Source: Verpa conica (lineage: Eukaryota > Ascomycota > Pezizomycetes > Pezizales > Morchellaceae). From it: a stretch of 64,000 bases of DNA. The translations under genes and the position numbers were made by a program. This document shows, piece by piece, positions 1 through 10,700 of this stretch; position 1 is the first letter of the stretch, and each line of letters starts with the position of its first letter. A model generated the notes under the pieces. That model was given only the letters and a program-made list of their open reading frames with translations, had not been told where the DNA came from and did not search any database. The stretch covers positions 3,038,001-3,102,000 of the forward strand of contig JAUFSD010000002.1 of the NCBI GenBank assembly GCA_033030425.1, read 5' to 3'.

Positions 1-60
1 AGATGGAGATGGAGATGGAGATGGAGATGGAGATACCAATTGGAGATACCAATTGGAGAC
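1..60. repeat. GGAGAT hexanucleotide microsatellite plus two 13-bp repeats
   Basis: The left edge begins inside a run of GGAGAT hexamers (about five to six units to position 34), followed by two copies of the 13-mer ACCAATTGGAGAT (the second ends in C). The array may extend beyond the window. Confidence 0.9.
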
Positions 61-144
61 ATCTACAGGATAAACATCTTATCGTTATCGTAGAGGCCGC
101 AGTAACTCCATTCGTGATCCATGTATCAATACCCCGCATCCAGA

Positions 145-152
145 TATAAAAG
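145..152 (+). promoter_or_regulatory. TATA box upstream of the Cys/Met PLP-enzyme gene
   Basis: TATAAAAG lies 93 bp before the ATG at 238 and is followed by a C/T-rich leader, a normal core-promoter arrangement for a filamentous fungus. It is assigned by sequence and spacing only. Confidence 0.5.
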
Positions 153-237
153 AAACACCCCCACCAGATGTAACTATCCATATATACAAGAGAAGCTCTC
201 CCTCCTCCCCTCATCCACATCACCAACATCAATTGAA

Positions 238-1484
238 ATGTCCCAACAGACTCCCCCTTCCCTCTCCACACTCGCCATCCACGCCGACGACGAGCTGGCC
301 ACTGCCCCCGTCTCCGATGTCGCCCCTCCCATCCACGTCTCCACGACATTCCACTACCCGCGCGACCCTTCAAAACTCTTGACAGTATCAGAGCTCGTTG
401 AGGCCGCAGACGGAAATGTATTCCCCTCACCCTCAATTACTCACTCCTCTTCACTGACACCCCCCCCCTTCAGGAACCCAATTTCCCCTATGTCTACTCC
501 CGCCACGCAACCCCCAACACCACCCGTCTCGAAGAGGTACTCAGCAATATGCTCCACGGCCCCGCAATCACCTACTCCTCAGGCCTCTCCGCCTTCCATG
601 CCCTTCTCGTTCGGGTCAACCCCAAACGTCTCTCCAGCGGGGACTACTACCACGGCTGCCAAAACGGAGCCAAGATGTTCTCCCGCCTCACCGGCATGGA
701 ACAGCTACCACTCGACTGCCCGGCCGAAGACCTCCAACCCGGGGACCTCATCCACCTCGAGACTCCCCTAAACCCACACGGAATAGCAAGTAACATCGCC
801 GCATACGCAGCCAAAGCGCACTCCCGGGGCGCCTTCCTAAGCGTCGACGGAACATTCGCGCCCCCACCCCTGCAGAACCCATTCGCCCAAGGCGCAGACT
901 ACGTCATCCACTCGGCAACAAAGTATATCGGCGGGCACTCTGACCTACTGGCTGGCGTTGTTGTGACAAAGTCCCGGGAAGAGGCTGAAAAGTTCAAGTG
1001 GGAGAGGACATATCTTGGCTCTGTGATGGGGGGACTGGAAGGGTGGTTGGGACTACGGTCCATCAGGACGTTAGGTCTGAGAGTGGAGAGACAGTCTTCG
1101 AGTGCTACCAGACTTGCGAGGTGGTTGGATGGCCTGGTGAAGGCTGATGCTGAGATTGCGGGGGTTGTGGCGAAGGTCACCCATGCTAGTTTGCAGCCGC
1201 AGGAACAGTGGTTGCTTGAGCAGATGCCGAACGGCTTCGGCCCGGTGTTTACTATTCATACGGTCAATAGGGAGCAGGCAAAGACGCTGCCGAGTAGGTT
1301 GAAGTACTTTCACCATGCGACGAGCTTGGGTGGGGTGGAGAGTTTGGTGGAGTGGAGGGCTATGAGTGATCAGACGGCTTCTCCTACGATTGTGAGGGTG
1401 AGTGTAGGGTGTGAAGGGTGGGAGGATCTGAGAGATGATCTGGAGAGGGGGCTGAGGGAGATTGCGGCGATGAAGTTGGAATAG
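238..1484 (+). CDS. Cys/Met-metabolism PLP-dependent enzyme (cystathionine gamma-synthase/beta-lyase-like)
   Basis: Two exons (238-417, 474-1484) joined by a 56-nt phase-0 intron encode about 396 aa. The protein belongs to the fold-type I PLP trans-sulfuration family. The PLP lysine is Lys210 in HSATKYIGGHSD, the ring-nitrogen aspartate is Asp185 in SVDGTF, and the phosphate-binding Tyr68/Arg70 lie in YVYSRHATPNTTRLE, which is rebuilt only when the intron is removed. The ATG at 238 is chosen because upstream sequence carries no family similarity and the N-terminus SLSTLAIHADDE...PPIHVSTTF is typical. It most resembles the fungal subgroup of putative cystathionine lyases/synthases (yeast YHR112C-type, from memory), so the exact reaction (gamma-synthase, beta-lyase or gamma-lyase) cannot be set from sequence. 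It is probably cytosolic, as no targeting peptide is obvious. It is convergent with the MARVEL gene, 199 bp away. Confidence 0.9.
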
Positions 1485-1683
1485 AGGGACAAGTAGATTT
1501 ATAATATACCTCAGTGGGTATGAAAGAAAAACCTATCTTGTAAATGATATCCTATATTGTATAAAGAATAGACAAGAAGATTATTCATACAACTACGAAT
1601 CATAACATATCACTCACGCACCAAAAAAACAATTACACCAAACAAAAGAAACTCCCTACTACAAAAAAAAAATGAACGACCAA

Positions 1684-2402
1684 CTACACATTAACCCCAA
1701 ACCTCTTACCAACAACTCTGCCCTCCCTCTTCCACAAAAACACCAAACAGGCCGTCGAAAACGCAAACAGAATCCTACACCACATATTAGCCACACATCA
1801 CACACATAGTAGGACACTCAAAAAAAACTCACGTCATCACGATCGACAATCCCCACACAGCCTTCATCATATCACACGACTTCTGACTCCCAAGCACCCA
1901 CTGCGCATAGTGCACTGGTAGCATATAAACATTACCCCTCTTCACATACTCATACGTCGTCCCAGTCGCCGCACCCACAGCTTTACACGAGAGGTAAGAT
2001 AGTGGTTTTCCAACAACCACCGAGAGCGCCAATAGCGCCGTGAAGAACATAGTATCCGAGAAAGCAGCATAGTGTTTTGGTAGTTGGTTATCGTAGTAAA
2101 GCGCACATGTAATAATAACGTAAAGGGCACCGAAGCATGTCTGTGAAAGAAAAAAAAAAAAAAAAAAAAAAATTTGTTAGATGTGGTGAGGAACAAGAAG
2201 AGGAGAAAAAGAAGAAGAAAAAACGTACAATACAGAGAACACCAATTACTGGTGATGGTGGTTGTTGCATGTTGTCAATCATTTCTGAGATTAGGTTGGC
2301 GGATATCCCCATTGATGCGATAAGACAGGCGAATTGTAGGGCGCGGCAGATTATGAAGATGAGTCCGATAGCACCATTTTCGCGGAGTGATGAGCGAGGC
2401 AT
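1684..2402 (-). CDS. MARVEL-like four-helix membrane protein
   Basis: Three exons on the minus strand (2229-2402, 1833-2140, 1684-1774) give about 190 aa. Removing the introns joins four hydrophobic segments: near residues 10-38, 55-72, 85-103 and 140-165. The loops are short and the basic C-terminus reads WKREGRVVGKRFGVNV. The four-helix layout, size and start (MPRSSLRENGAIGLIFIICRA) match fungal MARVEL-domain proteins of eisosome/plasma-membrane type. This is a fold-level assignment and no substrate is implied. Intron 1 is unusual: its 88 nt are almost pure polypyrimidine on the coding strand, and both boundaries (GTACGT, TTTCACAG) sit at its edges. Start and stop are unambiguous in the joined frame. 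Confidence 0.8.
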
Positions 2403-3638
2403 TTTTTAAAATAAAAAAAAATTAGGTGGGGGGTTTTTTTTTCCGTAAGGTGTAGAAGTGGAAATGAAAATATAATAATCAAAAAAAAAAAATGGAGGTG
2501 CGAAACTGCGCTGCAGTTGAGAATCAAAAAAAAATCCTTACAAAGGATGAGAGATTCAAGAAAGTAAAAAGGAAAAGGAAAAGGAAAAAAAAGTGACTGT
2601 GTATCCGTTATCTGTGTACTGATCAAGAACATTTCAGGAGAGGAATTTTCACCTCCTTAAGTACCATCCACAACCTCTAATTCACAAAGTGGATCATTTC
2701 TAGATGCACATCCCAGTGGCCCACGAAACACATCACAGCTGTAAGGGGTGCGCGCGGCACCCTCTACTGGTTAGAGGAGGAAGAGAGGGGCGATCTTTTC
2801 TGTAAGGCTATCCTCCTACCAGAAATGATCCCGGGGTGAAGGTTCTGATAGCTATCCACACAAAACCTGCCTCGAGGCAAAACAGTAGATTTTCACTAGG
2901 TTGTTCTGCAGAAAACCCGAAATAGTTTGCCGCCTGGGGACCTGTGGCAGGGTTAGGGTTGCCATTCAGGGGTTGAGTCTCTTGTGATTGGTTGGGGAGG
3001 GAGACGTCTGTGTAGGCGCCTATATGCCCCCTGCTTTTGTGGGGGGTAGAAAGTTGATTGGCTGTTCTTAGTTCGCTTCGCACAGCTGCGAATTACCGTA
3101 AATTAGACGCTTGCAGTTCAGCTGTATTTAGACATATTTTTCTTTTCCGATTCGAGAGATTTTGGAGGGTGCTAATTTTGATAGGTCTACTTTGGGAAAC
3201 CATACCTTGGTCGTTTCGAATTGGGGGAGATGGATGCAGACATTTGCCCGACCCGGCTATAAATTTGTCGAGATGCTTAACTAGCCGAATAAAGATAACT
3301 CGTCAACTGGTTTCTATTGGGGGGAAGAATGATAATCTATAAATTATGTGCGGGATTTTTGGCTTGATGAGTCTCAGGCGTACATCTAGTTTCTTCAGCA
3401 GGCTTCCTTGTAGACCACTGCTGGGCGTATCCCCCAAGACACCAAGAATAGTAAATACCCGGTACTCTAATAGTAGATAAGCTTAAATTATAGTCCCCAG
3501 GGCAACCACCCAACAGCGTAGTAATATTACCGCCCTAAACCCTACATAGGTCCCACATGTATTACCACATATCAAAATGCCACAAGACAATAAAAGAATA
3601 ACAGAGAGCATATCAAATACCATCCCTAGCTACAAACA
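2403..3638. other. Intergenic, no gene seen
   Basis: The stretch has A/T homopolymer runs near 2410-2600 and otherwise mixed sequence with only short shadow reading frames. It contains the promoter of the MARVEL gene at its left end. No repeat termini or RNA gene were recognised. Confidence 0.6.
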
Positions 3639-4454
3639 TCACCTATCTGGCGCTGCATGCATCACCCTCGGCACCCCATCCTTCCCACACGGTGCAAACC
3701 TCCAATACCCTTTATTAAACCTCGTCAAGACACTCCTCGCCAACATCTTAACCAAACCAGGCGCTGGTGGAAAATCCCTATGAATGCCACCCTCAAATGT
3801 GACATCCAATGCCGTTATAAAATACGGCAACGCCACCGTCTTACTCATAGTACTCATCCCATGCTTCCCCTCGCGGTCATCAATACTCAATATATCCACC
3901 TTCTCCGTACCATAAGACCTCAACGAAACAATCGTGACTATCTCATCCGCCAAATGCTGTGTGAGAGCCTTCGCAAAGCCATCAATAATCCCAACCAACC
4001 TCTGTCCCGAAAACGCCCCTACTGAAAGATACTCATTGAAAGCTTCTAGTCCAGACGAGAACGCGGCGTGTTGTTGCACGTTTGGTTCCATAATGCCGGG
4101 GACTCCAGTGCACTTTTCGATACTTGGGAAGTAGAGTGATTCCTCACCGGTGTGGTGGACGGTTAGGAACTCTGACCAGGCTTTGCAGTAGCCTATGAAG
4201 TCTGGGATGTCGGTGCTTGCGACGTGTGGTGCTTGGATATAGATGGCATTGAGACCGCGGATTATCGCGTTGTGCACGAGACACATGTGGGTTGCGGCTT
4301 TGGTGAAGGGTTCGTTGTACTGTTTTTTTTCTTTTAGTAGGTTCTAGAAGAGGGATGGTAAAGTGGCTCATCCACTTACATCGCCATCTGATGCGGGAGT
4401 CTTGATTAGTGGGAATGGCCCATCTGCCCACTGTTTAGTACCAATAGCAGCCAT
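3639..4454 (-). CDS. Hemerythrin-like HHE cation-binding protein
   Basis: Two exons (4380-4454 and 3639-4319) separated by a 60-nt intron with a TACTAA branch site encode about 251 aa. The four-helix HHE fold is visible as ordered metal-ligand motifs: VHN (His41), HHTGEE (His80/81, Glu84/85), QQHAAF (His109) and HLADE (His147, Glu151). These are the ligands expected for a di-iron hemerythrin-like centre. There is no signal peptide or membrane segment, so it is probably intracellular. The C-terminal part (FPPAPGLVKMLARSVLTRFNKGYWRFAPCG) is typical of fungal single-HHE proteins. Family members are associated with oxygen or iron sensing, or nitric-oxide/iron handling, but none of these is shown here. 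The start is fixed by exon 1 (MAAIGTKQWADGPFPLIKT), which is in frame only after splicing. Confidence 0.88.
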
Positions 4455-6241
4455 TGTGCAAGTCAATGAATTATTAGAAGAGCCCGAGTCCACAAAGATG
4501 TAGTATTTACCGAAGGAAGCAATCCCCAAGAGCGAGATGAGCAGAACCTAGCTCACCCCACCCTATAGTTCATTGTTTCTTTAAAGTTTGACAGAATCAT
4601 GCTCCTTATTGTAAGACCCCACCAATCACCAATTAGTATGCGGCTGAAAAAATGCAGCCAAGACATCAGTTACGAGACTGGGCACATGAAGAAATTTCCC
4701 AAAGACGGGAAGGAAACAAACCCTTATTGCGTCAGTTCAATGTACTGCACTGCCGCCTAGCTATCTGCACAACCTCATTTGCGAATATATGCATATGCTC
4801 GGTAGAAGAAGAAGACTCGGTAGTTATCTTGGCTTGCTTCAGATAACGGCTTCGGTATATACACGTGCATCATAGCGCCTTGAAGACCTTATGGTACAGT
4901 CGTTCACGGGGTAATGGCGAATACTGGGTAATGGCGAACAGGGATTATAGACCAATAAAGTCACTAGCTCTGACCACAATTTGACGGCTCAGTGCTCAGA
5001 TATACTATTGCTAACCCCTGTTCGCCATTACCCAGTGTTCGCCATTACCCCGTGAACGACTGTAGTTATTTGTGCATCGAGGGGTAGGTCTAGTAGACCT
5101 TCGGCCTTGAGATCCCCGTTGACAGTTGACCGTTTTTTTTCGTGGGTGGTTATTAATCATGAGTAACTGTGTCTTGCATCTTAAGTCAACCAGTATAATT
5201 TTTTCTAATCTAGTGCGGGTGACCCCCGCGGAAAGTCTGCTTTTTTTGTTACCAACTTATAGATAGTGGTACAAAAAGGGGGTAGAAAGTGTCGTGTTGT
5301 ACATTCGTAGCCTCGTTAAGGGTGAGTGGCCGATGTCGCTCGTATCATATAAGTAGTTTTAGCTAGGTTTAGTCCCTAGGTTGTGGACTGGTATAAAGTT
5401 CTATCCTAAAACTTGATGTAAGCTTCACCGTAAAGATCCAGTACCAAAACACCCAACTATTGAAAGGCCAGATAAGGGTTCTCTGAAAGTGGCCAAATCT
5501 TCCTCTCATTCTATATATCCCTTAAATTAAATATTTTTATTTCATTTTTTAGAAAAGCCGATTAATGCATTCCCACATAGAAATATAGTTAAATTTGCAT
5601 CTTGAAAAATCACTCGGTGCACTTTAGGCTCAAGTTACACATCTTGGAAACCGGGCTGATTTGTGGGTCTCTCGAAGGTGGCTGAGACGTTGGCTGTTTT
5701 AACTGCATATGTACCCCTCTCATGACGGTATTTTATCCCTGTCACTAGGCATGCTGGCGATATATATTTCTAATCTAATAATTAGTAGATACATGTACCT
5801 TAAAATCTATTGCGGGGTAATATAGTGTGTAATTAAAAATTATATGATTTCTACTGGATATCCATCTAGTTTTATATATAGAAACTAAGCATGAGGCGAG
5901 AAATTAAAGAGTAATCATTTATATATATGTTAGTAACCAATAAAAAATAAAAAAATAACAACCCAACCAGTTTTTACGCCAATTAAAAACAAGTAAATAC
6001 ACCCAGAACCCCCCCCCCCTCCCAGAGCAGACAACACAAACTCTCTGTAAAAAAACAAAAAACATCTATATCCTGAAACCTACGACCATATATATCGAGT
6101 CTACCAAAAAAAAACCATTAGTTACTACCATAACCCAATCAGAAATACGACCGTACGTACGTAGTAACCAACCAACCCTCTCTTTCGTAAAATTAAATAA
6201 AATACGCTCTCCCCACCAAAAAAAACCACTAATATCCCTTC
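4455..6241. other. Intergenic, contains one MITE; AT-rich right half
   Basis: Apart from the inverted-repeat element at 4895-5064, no coding region was found. From about 5500 to 6240 the DNA is strongly A/T-rich with many short homopolymers. Confidence 0.6.
4895..5064. mobile_element. MITE-like hairpin element with 49-bp inverted repeats (Tc1/mariner-pogo type)
   Basis: A 170-bp element has terminal arms 4895-4943 and 5016-5064 that are inverted repeats over 49 bp with one mismatch. The ends read TA-CAGTCGTTCAC ... GTGAACGACTG-TA. TA flanks plus a CAGT start are the signature of Tc1/mariner (Fot1/pogo) family ends. Each arm contains two copies of GGGTAATGGCGAA (subterminal repeats, possible transposase-binding sites). 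The 72-bp centre has no reading frame, so the element is non-autonomous. Confidence 0.85.
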
Positions 6242-7778
6242 CTACACCTGACTATTCCGTAACATACTCCTATCCCAATCACGTTCCTCCTGCAGCGGAC
6301 TCTCATCATGTTCATATGTAACTATAGTCTCCTTCGCAAACCCCGAAGTATTTCTACCTCGCAGCGACTCTATATCAAACACACCTTGAGGTCTCGTTAT
6401 TTCTGAATCTAGACCATCCGGTGTGGTCTGAAAATGTGATGTTGTACCGGGGACGCTTATGAAGTTGCAGTCTCTGGCATCTGAGATTGTTGTGTTTTGG
6501 GATAGCTCGAGTGCTGCTTTGAAGTCGCGTTGACGGGCTAGTTTTGCGATGAGGTCGGCCATGCTGAGTTCGATGTTGAGCTTGACGATGAAACCTAGTG
6601 GGTGGAATTGTAGCCACCTGGGTTGTCAAAGTGGTTAGTATTATGCGGGGTTGGTGGGTGGGTGAGTGGGGAAGCTTACATGCGGGGGTTTTGGTAGCTC
6701 ATCATTCCTAGGATAACCAACTATAATTTAGTTAGCATTATGGGAGTTCTTCTAGAATTTAAGGCTTTTGGTAGGTGATGAAAAGCATATATATATATAC
6801 TCACATCAAGCGCTAAGGATAAGATAATGATCCGAAAGACGAAATTCATCAATGGCCTATACTTCTCCAGACCCGAGTCGATAAGGTGTTTCTTGACGCA
6901 TATCATGAAGTAGACATTGAGGAAAGCATCAACAGATAAGAAGATGCCTCCCTCGACACGTGTATATACATTATCACCCGTTATAAATCTTTTTGTACAA
7001 ACATATCCAAGTATCAGCTGAGTCCCCCCCTTAATGACAGAAGCTCATGTATGACTTACCTTTCGTTTATCTGCATAGAACCCCCAATCCAAACGACTCC
7101 AGAGATGATACAAAGGACCCATATTAATATAAAGACAGAGCGCCGAATTAGTGTTGTTTTTCGTTTGTCGACTATGATCACTGATATACGGTTGATGATG
7201 ATTTGTGGTTGAGTGTGAGACTGTAATTAGCTAGTGTGTTAGCTTTGCTGTGCTGCAGTGTAAGATGGGTGATTTCTTTTATAGTACCTGTATCGTCCAA
7301 AAAAACCCTATAAGATTTAGTTAGCGCAACTCGTTTTTTATTATTAAAATAATGGAATTTTCCATGCTACTCACAGATAAAGAAAAACAACGGAAACCTA
7401 TACGCCACAATAATGTTAGCAAAGCCAAGTCCTGATATAAAAATTAGGGGGGTGTACCGGGTGTGGGGTGCTGTGGGGGTAGGGGAGGGGAGGGTTTAAT
7501 GAAAATTAATTAACTTACGTAGATGGAGTATAATCCTGTACATGAAGCCAAGTCAAACAACCATATCCAAAAATGGAAACAACCTCCAACCAAACCAGCC
7601 AAAAGTACATTGATCTGTACCGCTTATTCCTTGGTATCCTCAATGTCAGTTTATAACCCTTCCACGCCGTCAAGTAGCCGAATCCTAACGTGAACCCCCA
7701 TGCAATAAGGGAGATCTCACGATCCCGCTCTAAGAGTTGGAAACCGTTGGTTTCTCTGCTCATGAGGATTTTCGACAT
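6242..7778 (-). CDS. Seven-transmembrane integral membrane protein, unknown function
   Basis: Seven exons (7519-7778, 7375-7397, 7288-7307, 7060-7220, 6805-6988, 6680-6720, 6242-6617) give about 354 aa. Exons 2 and 3 are microexons of 23 and 20 nt, supported by CTAAC branch sites and by frame continuity. Seven hydrophobic segments are visible: ISLIAWGFTLGFGYL, YFWLVWLEVVSIFGYG, FPLFFFIWFFW, VFILIWVLCIISGVVWI, IFLSVDAFLNVYFMI, FVFRIIILSLALDLVI and LGFIVKLNIELSMADLI. They are followed by a hydrophilic C-terminal tail of about 85 residues. The first cytosolic loop is basic (RIPRNKRYRS) and IINRISVIIVDKRKTT follows helix 3. The topology is GPCR-like and similar proteins are common as integral membrane proteins in filamentous ascomycetes, but no ligand or partner can be named. 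Confidence 0.8.
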
Positions 7779-10700
7779 GTTGATAGGCTAAAGTCTGAGG
7801 ATATCGAATTATGCCTATGGTCATATCATGGGGGGGATTTTCTTCGTTTTGAGGAGGGGGGCACTGCCCTCAAGATGTAGGGGTGGAGCTTCCTGGGCTT
7901 TATTCTTGCCTCCCTCCTCAGGATGATTTGAGTTAGGATAGGAGTAATGCTAAACCGATAGGAGCAAGGATAGTATTGGGCTCTGTCTGGGGAAGTGGAT
8001 ACTGCTAGCGGGGGCTAGGTACTGCGGTAAGGCTTGGGTGGCCAACCCAACCCAGCCGGAAATCCCCCCCGGCCTAGATAGCTCTCTGGGATATCAAATA
8101 CTACATGTGCCTACAAGGTAGATCAGAGGTAAAACATGAAGGTATGGGGTTCTATGAAAACTAGTAGTAGCGAGGTGTGAAACCAAATTGTATATGCAAT
8201 TGATCGTATAGAGGAACCCCGAGTGAGAGGTCCTGTGCCTGATTCCAAGTCATATAAATCATGATGTCACTTTAGCTGCGAGTTTTTGACACCCTAAAAC
8301 ATAATCTAAATAGTTTTTGAAACCCCAAATGTAGAACACTTGTTTACCTGCTGTATCACTCGAGACTTTACTCCTACCCTCCATCTCCCAGTCCCCCAAC
8401 ATCTCCACATCCTCGTGGGCACAAAACGTGGAATACCACGCTTTGATCGCTTCTTGGAAACACGCCATACGTTTACCCTACGATGGCGTTGCTAACCTCA
8501 TCGGCAGAGACCGGCGTTCTTAAATCGCATTAGCAGTACCGGGTGATCCGTGCGCCACTCTTAAATCCGGAGAAACCACACATCCACGAGCCGCCCCACA
8601 CGGATATGGTGTTCAACGATCGCCAAGCACTGAAGGTATAATAGGATGCGCGAATAAATACCCGGCTTGTTCGTTGTTTTGTTTTGCTGGTATGTTCGTC
8701 AGCTCCAAAAGAACCTTCTCTAAAGGTCGTGGAACGTAGAGTATGTATATGGTACGGGTCTCGCCTTGTGGAATAAACTTAATCAAGATGGTACTCTCGC
8801 TAGATGACCCGAGTACCGGTATAGCAACGGGGTAACCCGCTCGGCTAGCCGGAGCAGGCAGGATGCAACTGTTAGGACCAGGGGCTATCATTCAGGGCAA
8901 TGTCTTTAGTGTGCAAAACATCCCATCGACTGGCCAGAACCAGACCTGTATGCTCAGGTTCTACTTGCCTGCACAAGTGCCCCAGGAAAGGAACACCAAC
9001 AGGAGTCTTCAGAGACAAACAACCCTCGCCAAAAAAGTACGCTAAGATCAAATAGTGTTACGAGTACTTAGCATACGAGTATTATATCAGAAGTGCTGTC
9101 GGAGATGCTAATTAAACTAGACGGTCTTCAAAATGCCACGCGGCTATCTCCCAGCTGAGAATAGCCCGCTCTACTCCATAGGAATGGCGTAGGTCTTAGA
9201 CATCTATATAGGAAGCTTTTATGAGAGAATTTTCTCAGTTGCAGGGGAATCGATGCCACTTGCATTTTGCGGGGAGGGGATGAGGGGGCTGAACCGGCAA
9301 CATGCTACAAACAGTGGTCTGTAAAAATTCTCTTTCGTCCGCCCCTGGATAGGTATCATGTCTGCTTATTCGCATATCGAGTTTGCTCACCACGTGGCCA
9401 CTCCTTGTTCTCCCCGCTTCCGAAAGTGATAACGCCATGTCGGGTATCGGAACGAGCCAGTTGTATGAGGGGGCGTAGATCGCCCTCCACGGATAGTTTC
9501 CATTATCGGGTTTGCTCCCGGCACCCCGCGGAGAGCGGCGACTCTTTTAAGAGGCTGATGAGTTGTGGTATTCCTTTTTATTTATTTAAAGGCTTGTGGC
9601 TACAAGCCTGTCTTTCGCTGTTGTTCCCGATCTATAGAATTGATATCTTAGACACCATGTGGAGATTGAGAGAGGACGATCTACTGAGCACGCAAGATGC
9701 TCATAATATAGGTTGGCCTAAATAAAAAGAAATTATAGTATAGGGTTTCTGTATACCACATGAAGATAGTGAAAGTAAACTCCCAAGCCATACCCCTTAA
9801 TAAATTAAGCATTTAGTAGTTTGGTTCCTCCAAAGATCTGAGTCTCGAAGTTTTCACTAAATATAAGTAAGCTTATTGGTGATCACAGCGTGTCACTCGT
9901 TTTGATACATACATTTAACGGGCTGTAACCTTAAAGAGATCAGACACACTATAGGACAATCCTAGGATCTTAGGCGCCGGCAACTTCCTCAAAGGCTGTG
10001 TTCTTGTTAAATCTCTCGCATCTTTGGCCTAATCTCACGGTCGGTATATGCCGGAGTCGCTACAAGAGGAACATTTCCCTTCCTGTGGCCACAAATTAGC
10101 CATAATGAGACATACATCGGGGATATCTACCCTACAACGTGGCTACGATTCCAAAGCCGTGTGTTTGGGATGACATGTACTAGGATGGATAGATGGTAGA
10201 TGCTTGAGTCATGTGCTAAGGTCTCTGTAAACCTGTCAGCACCCTGCCACACGACTACGAAACACTGGTAACTCAGCATCCGTGCAAAGGAAACAGAAGT
10301 CTTGTTCTCCGCGTTGGTAATATTAGCCCCCTGGCTGATCCATGGCCTCTAAAATGTAAGTCATCTTCGGTAGAAGGGAGCTGGTGTTTTTCTTTTTTTT
10401 GGGGGGGGGCTCCCCCCCACGGTCGTGTTTTTATTGGTAGCCTGCTAGGTCTTCCATAAATATATTTTGGTCAAACGCTAACGTGGGCCAATCCTTCGTA
10501 AGGGAGCTCAGGGTAGATTTTTAGTCATTAAAGAGGGGACTAACTTTTTTGTTTTTTATCGGGTATACTTTAACCCCTGAGTCAGTAGCCAGTAACCTCA
10601 TTGTTTGGCAGCCGGTCTCGGGCCGTAAATATTAATTGGCCTCGCGCGGTAATAGTTATTCCGGCGACAGGGACCCTTACTGGCTCATTGTCTCAGAGGG

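Noticed and set aside
8259..8468. 69-residue minus-strand frame
   Set aside because: Isolated, short, without recognisable motif or upstream promoter signal.
9267..9725. 152-residue frame in the first desert
   Set aside because: No domain, signal peptide or compositional bias of coding sequence; no spliceable extension.
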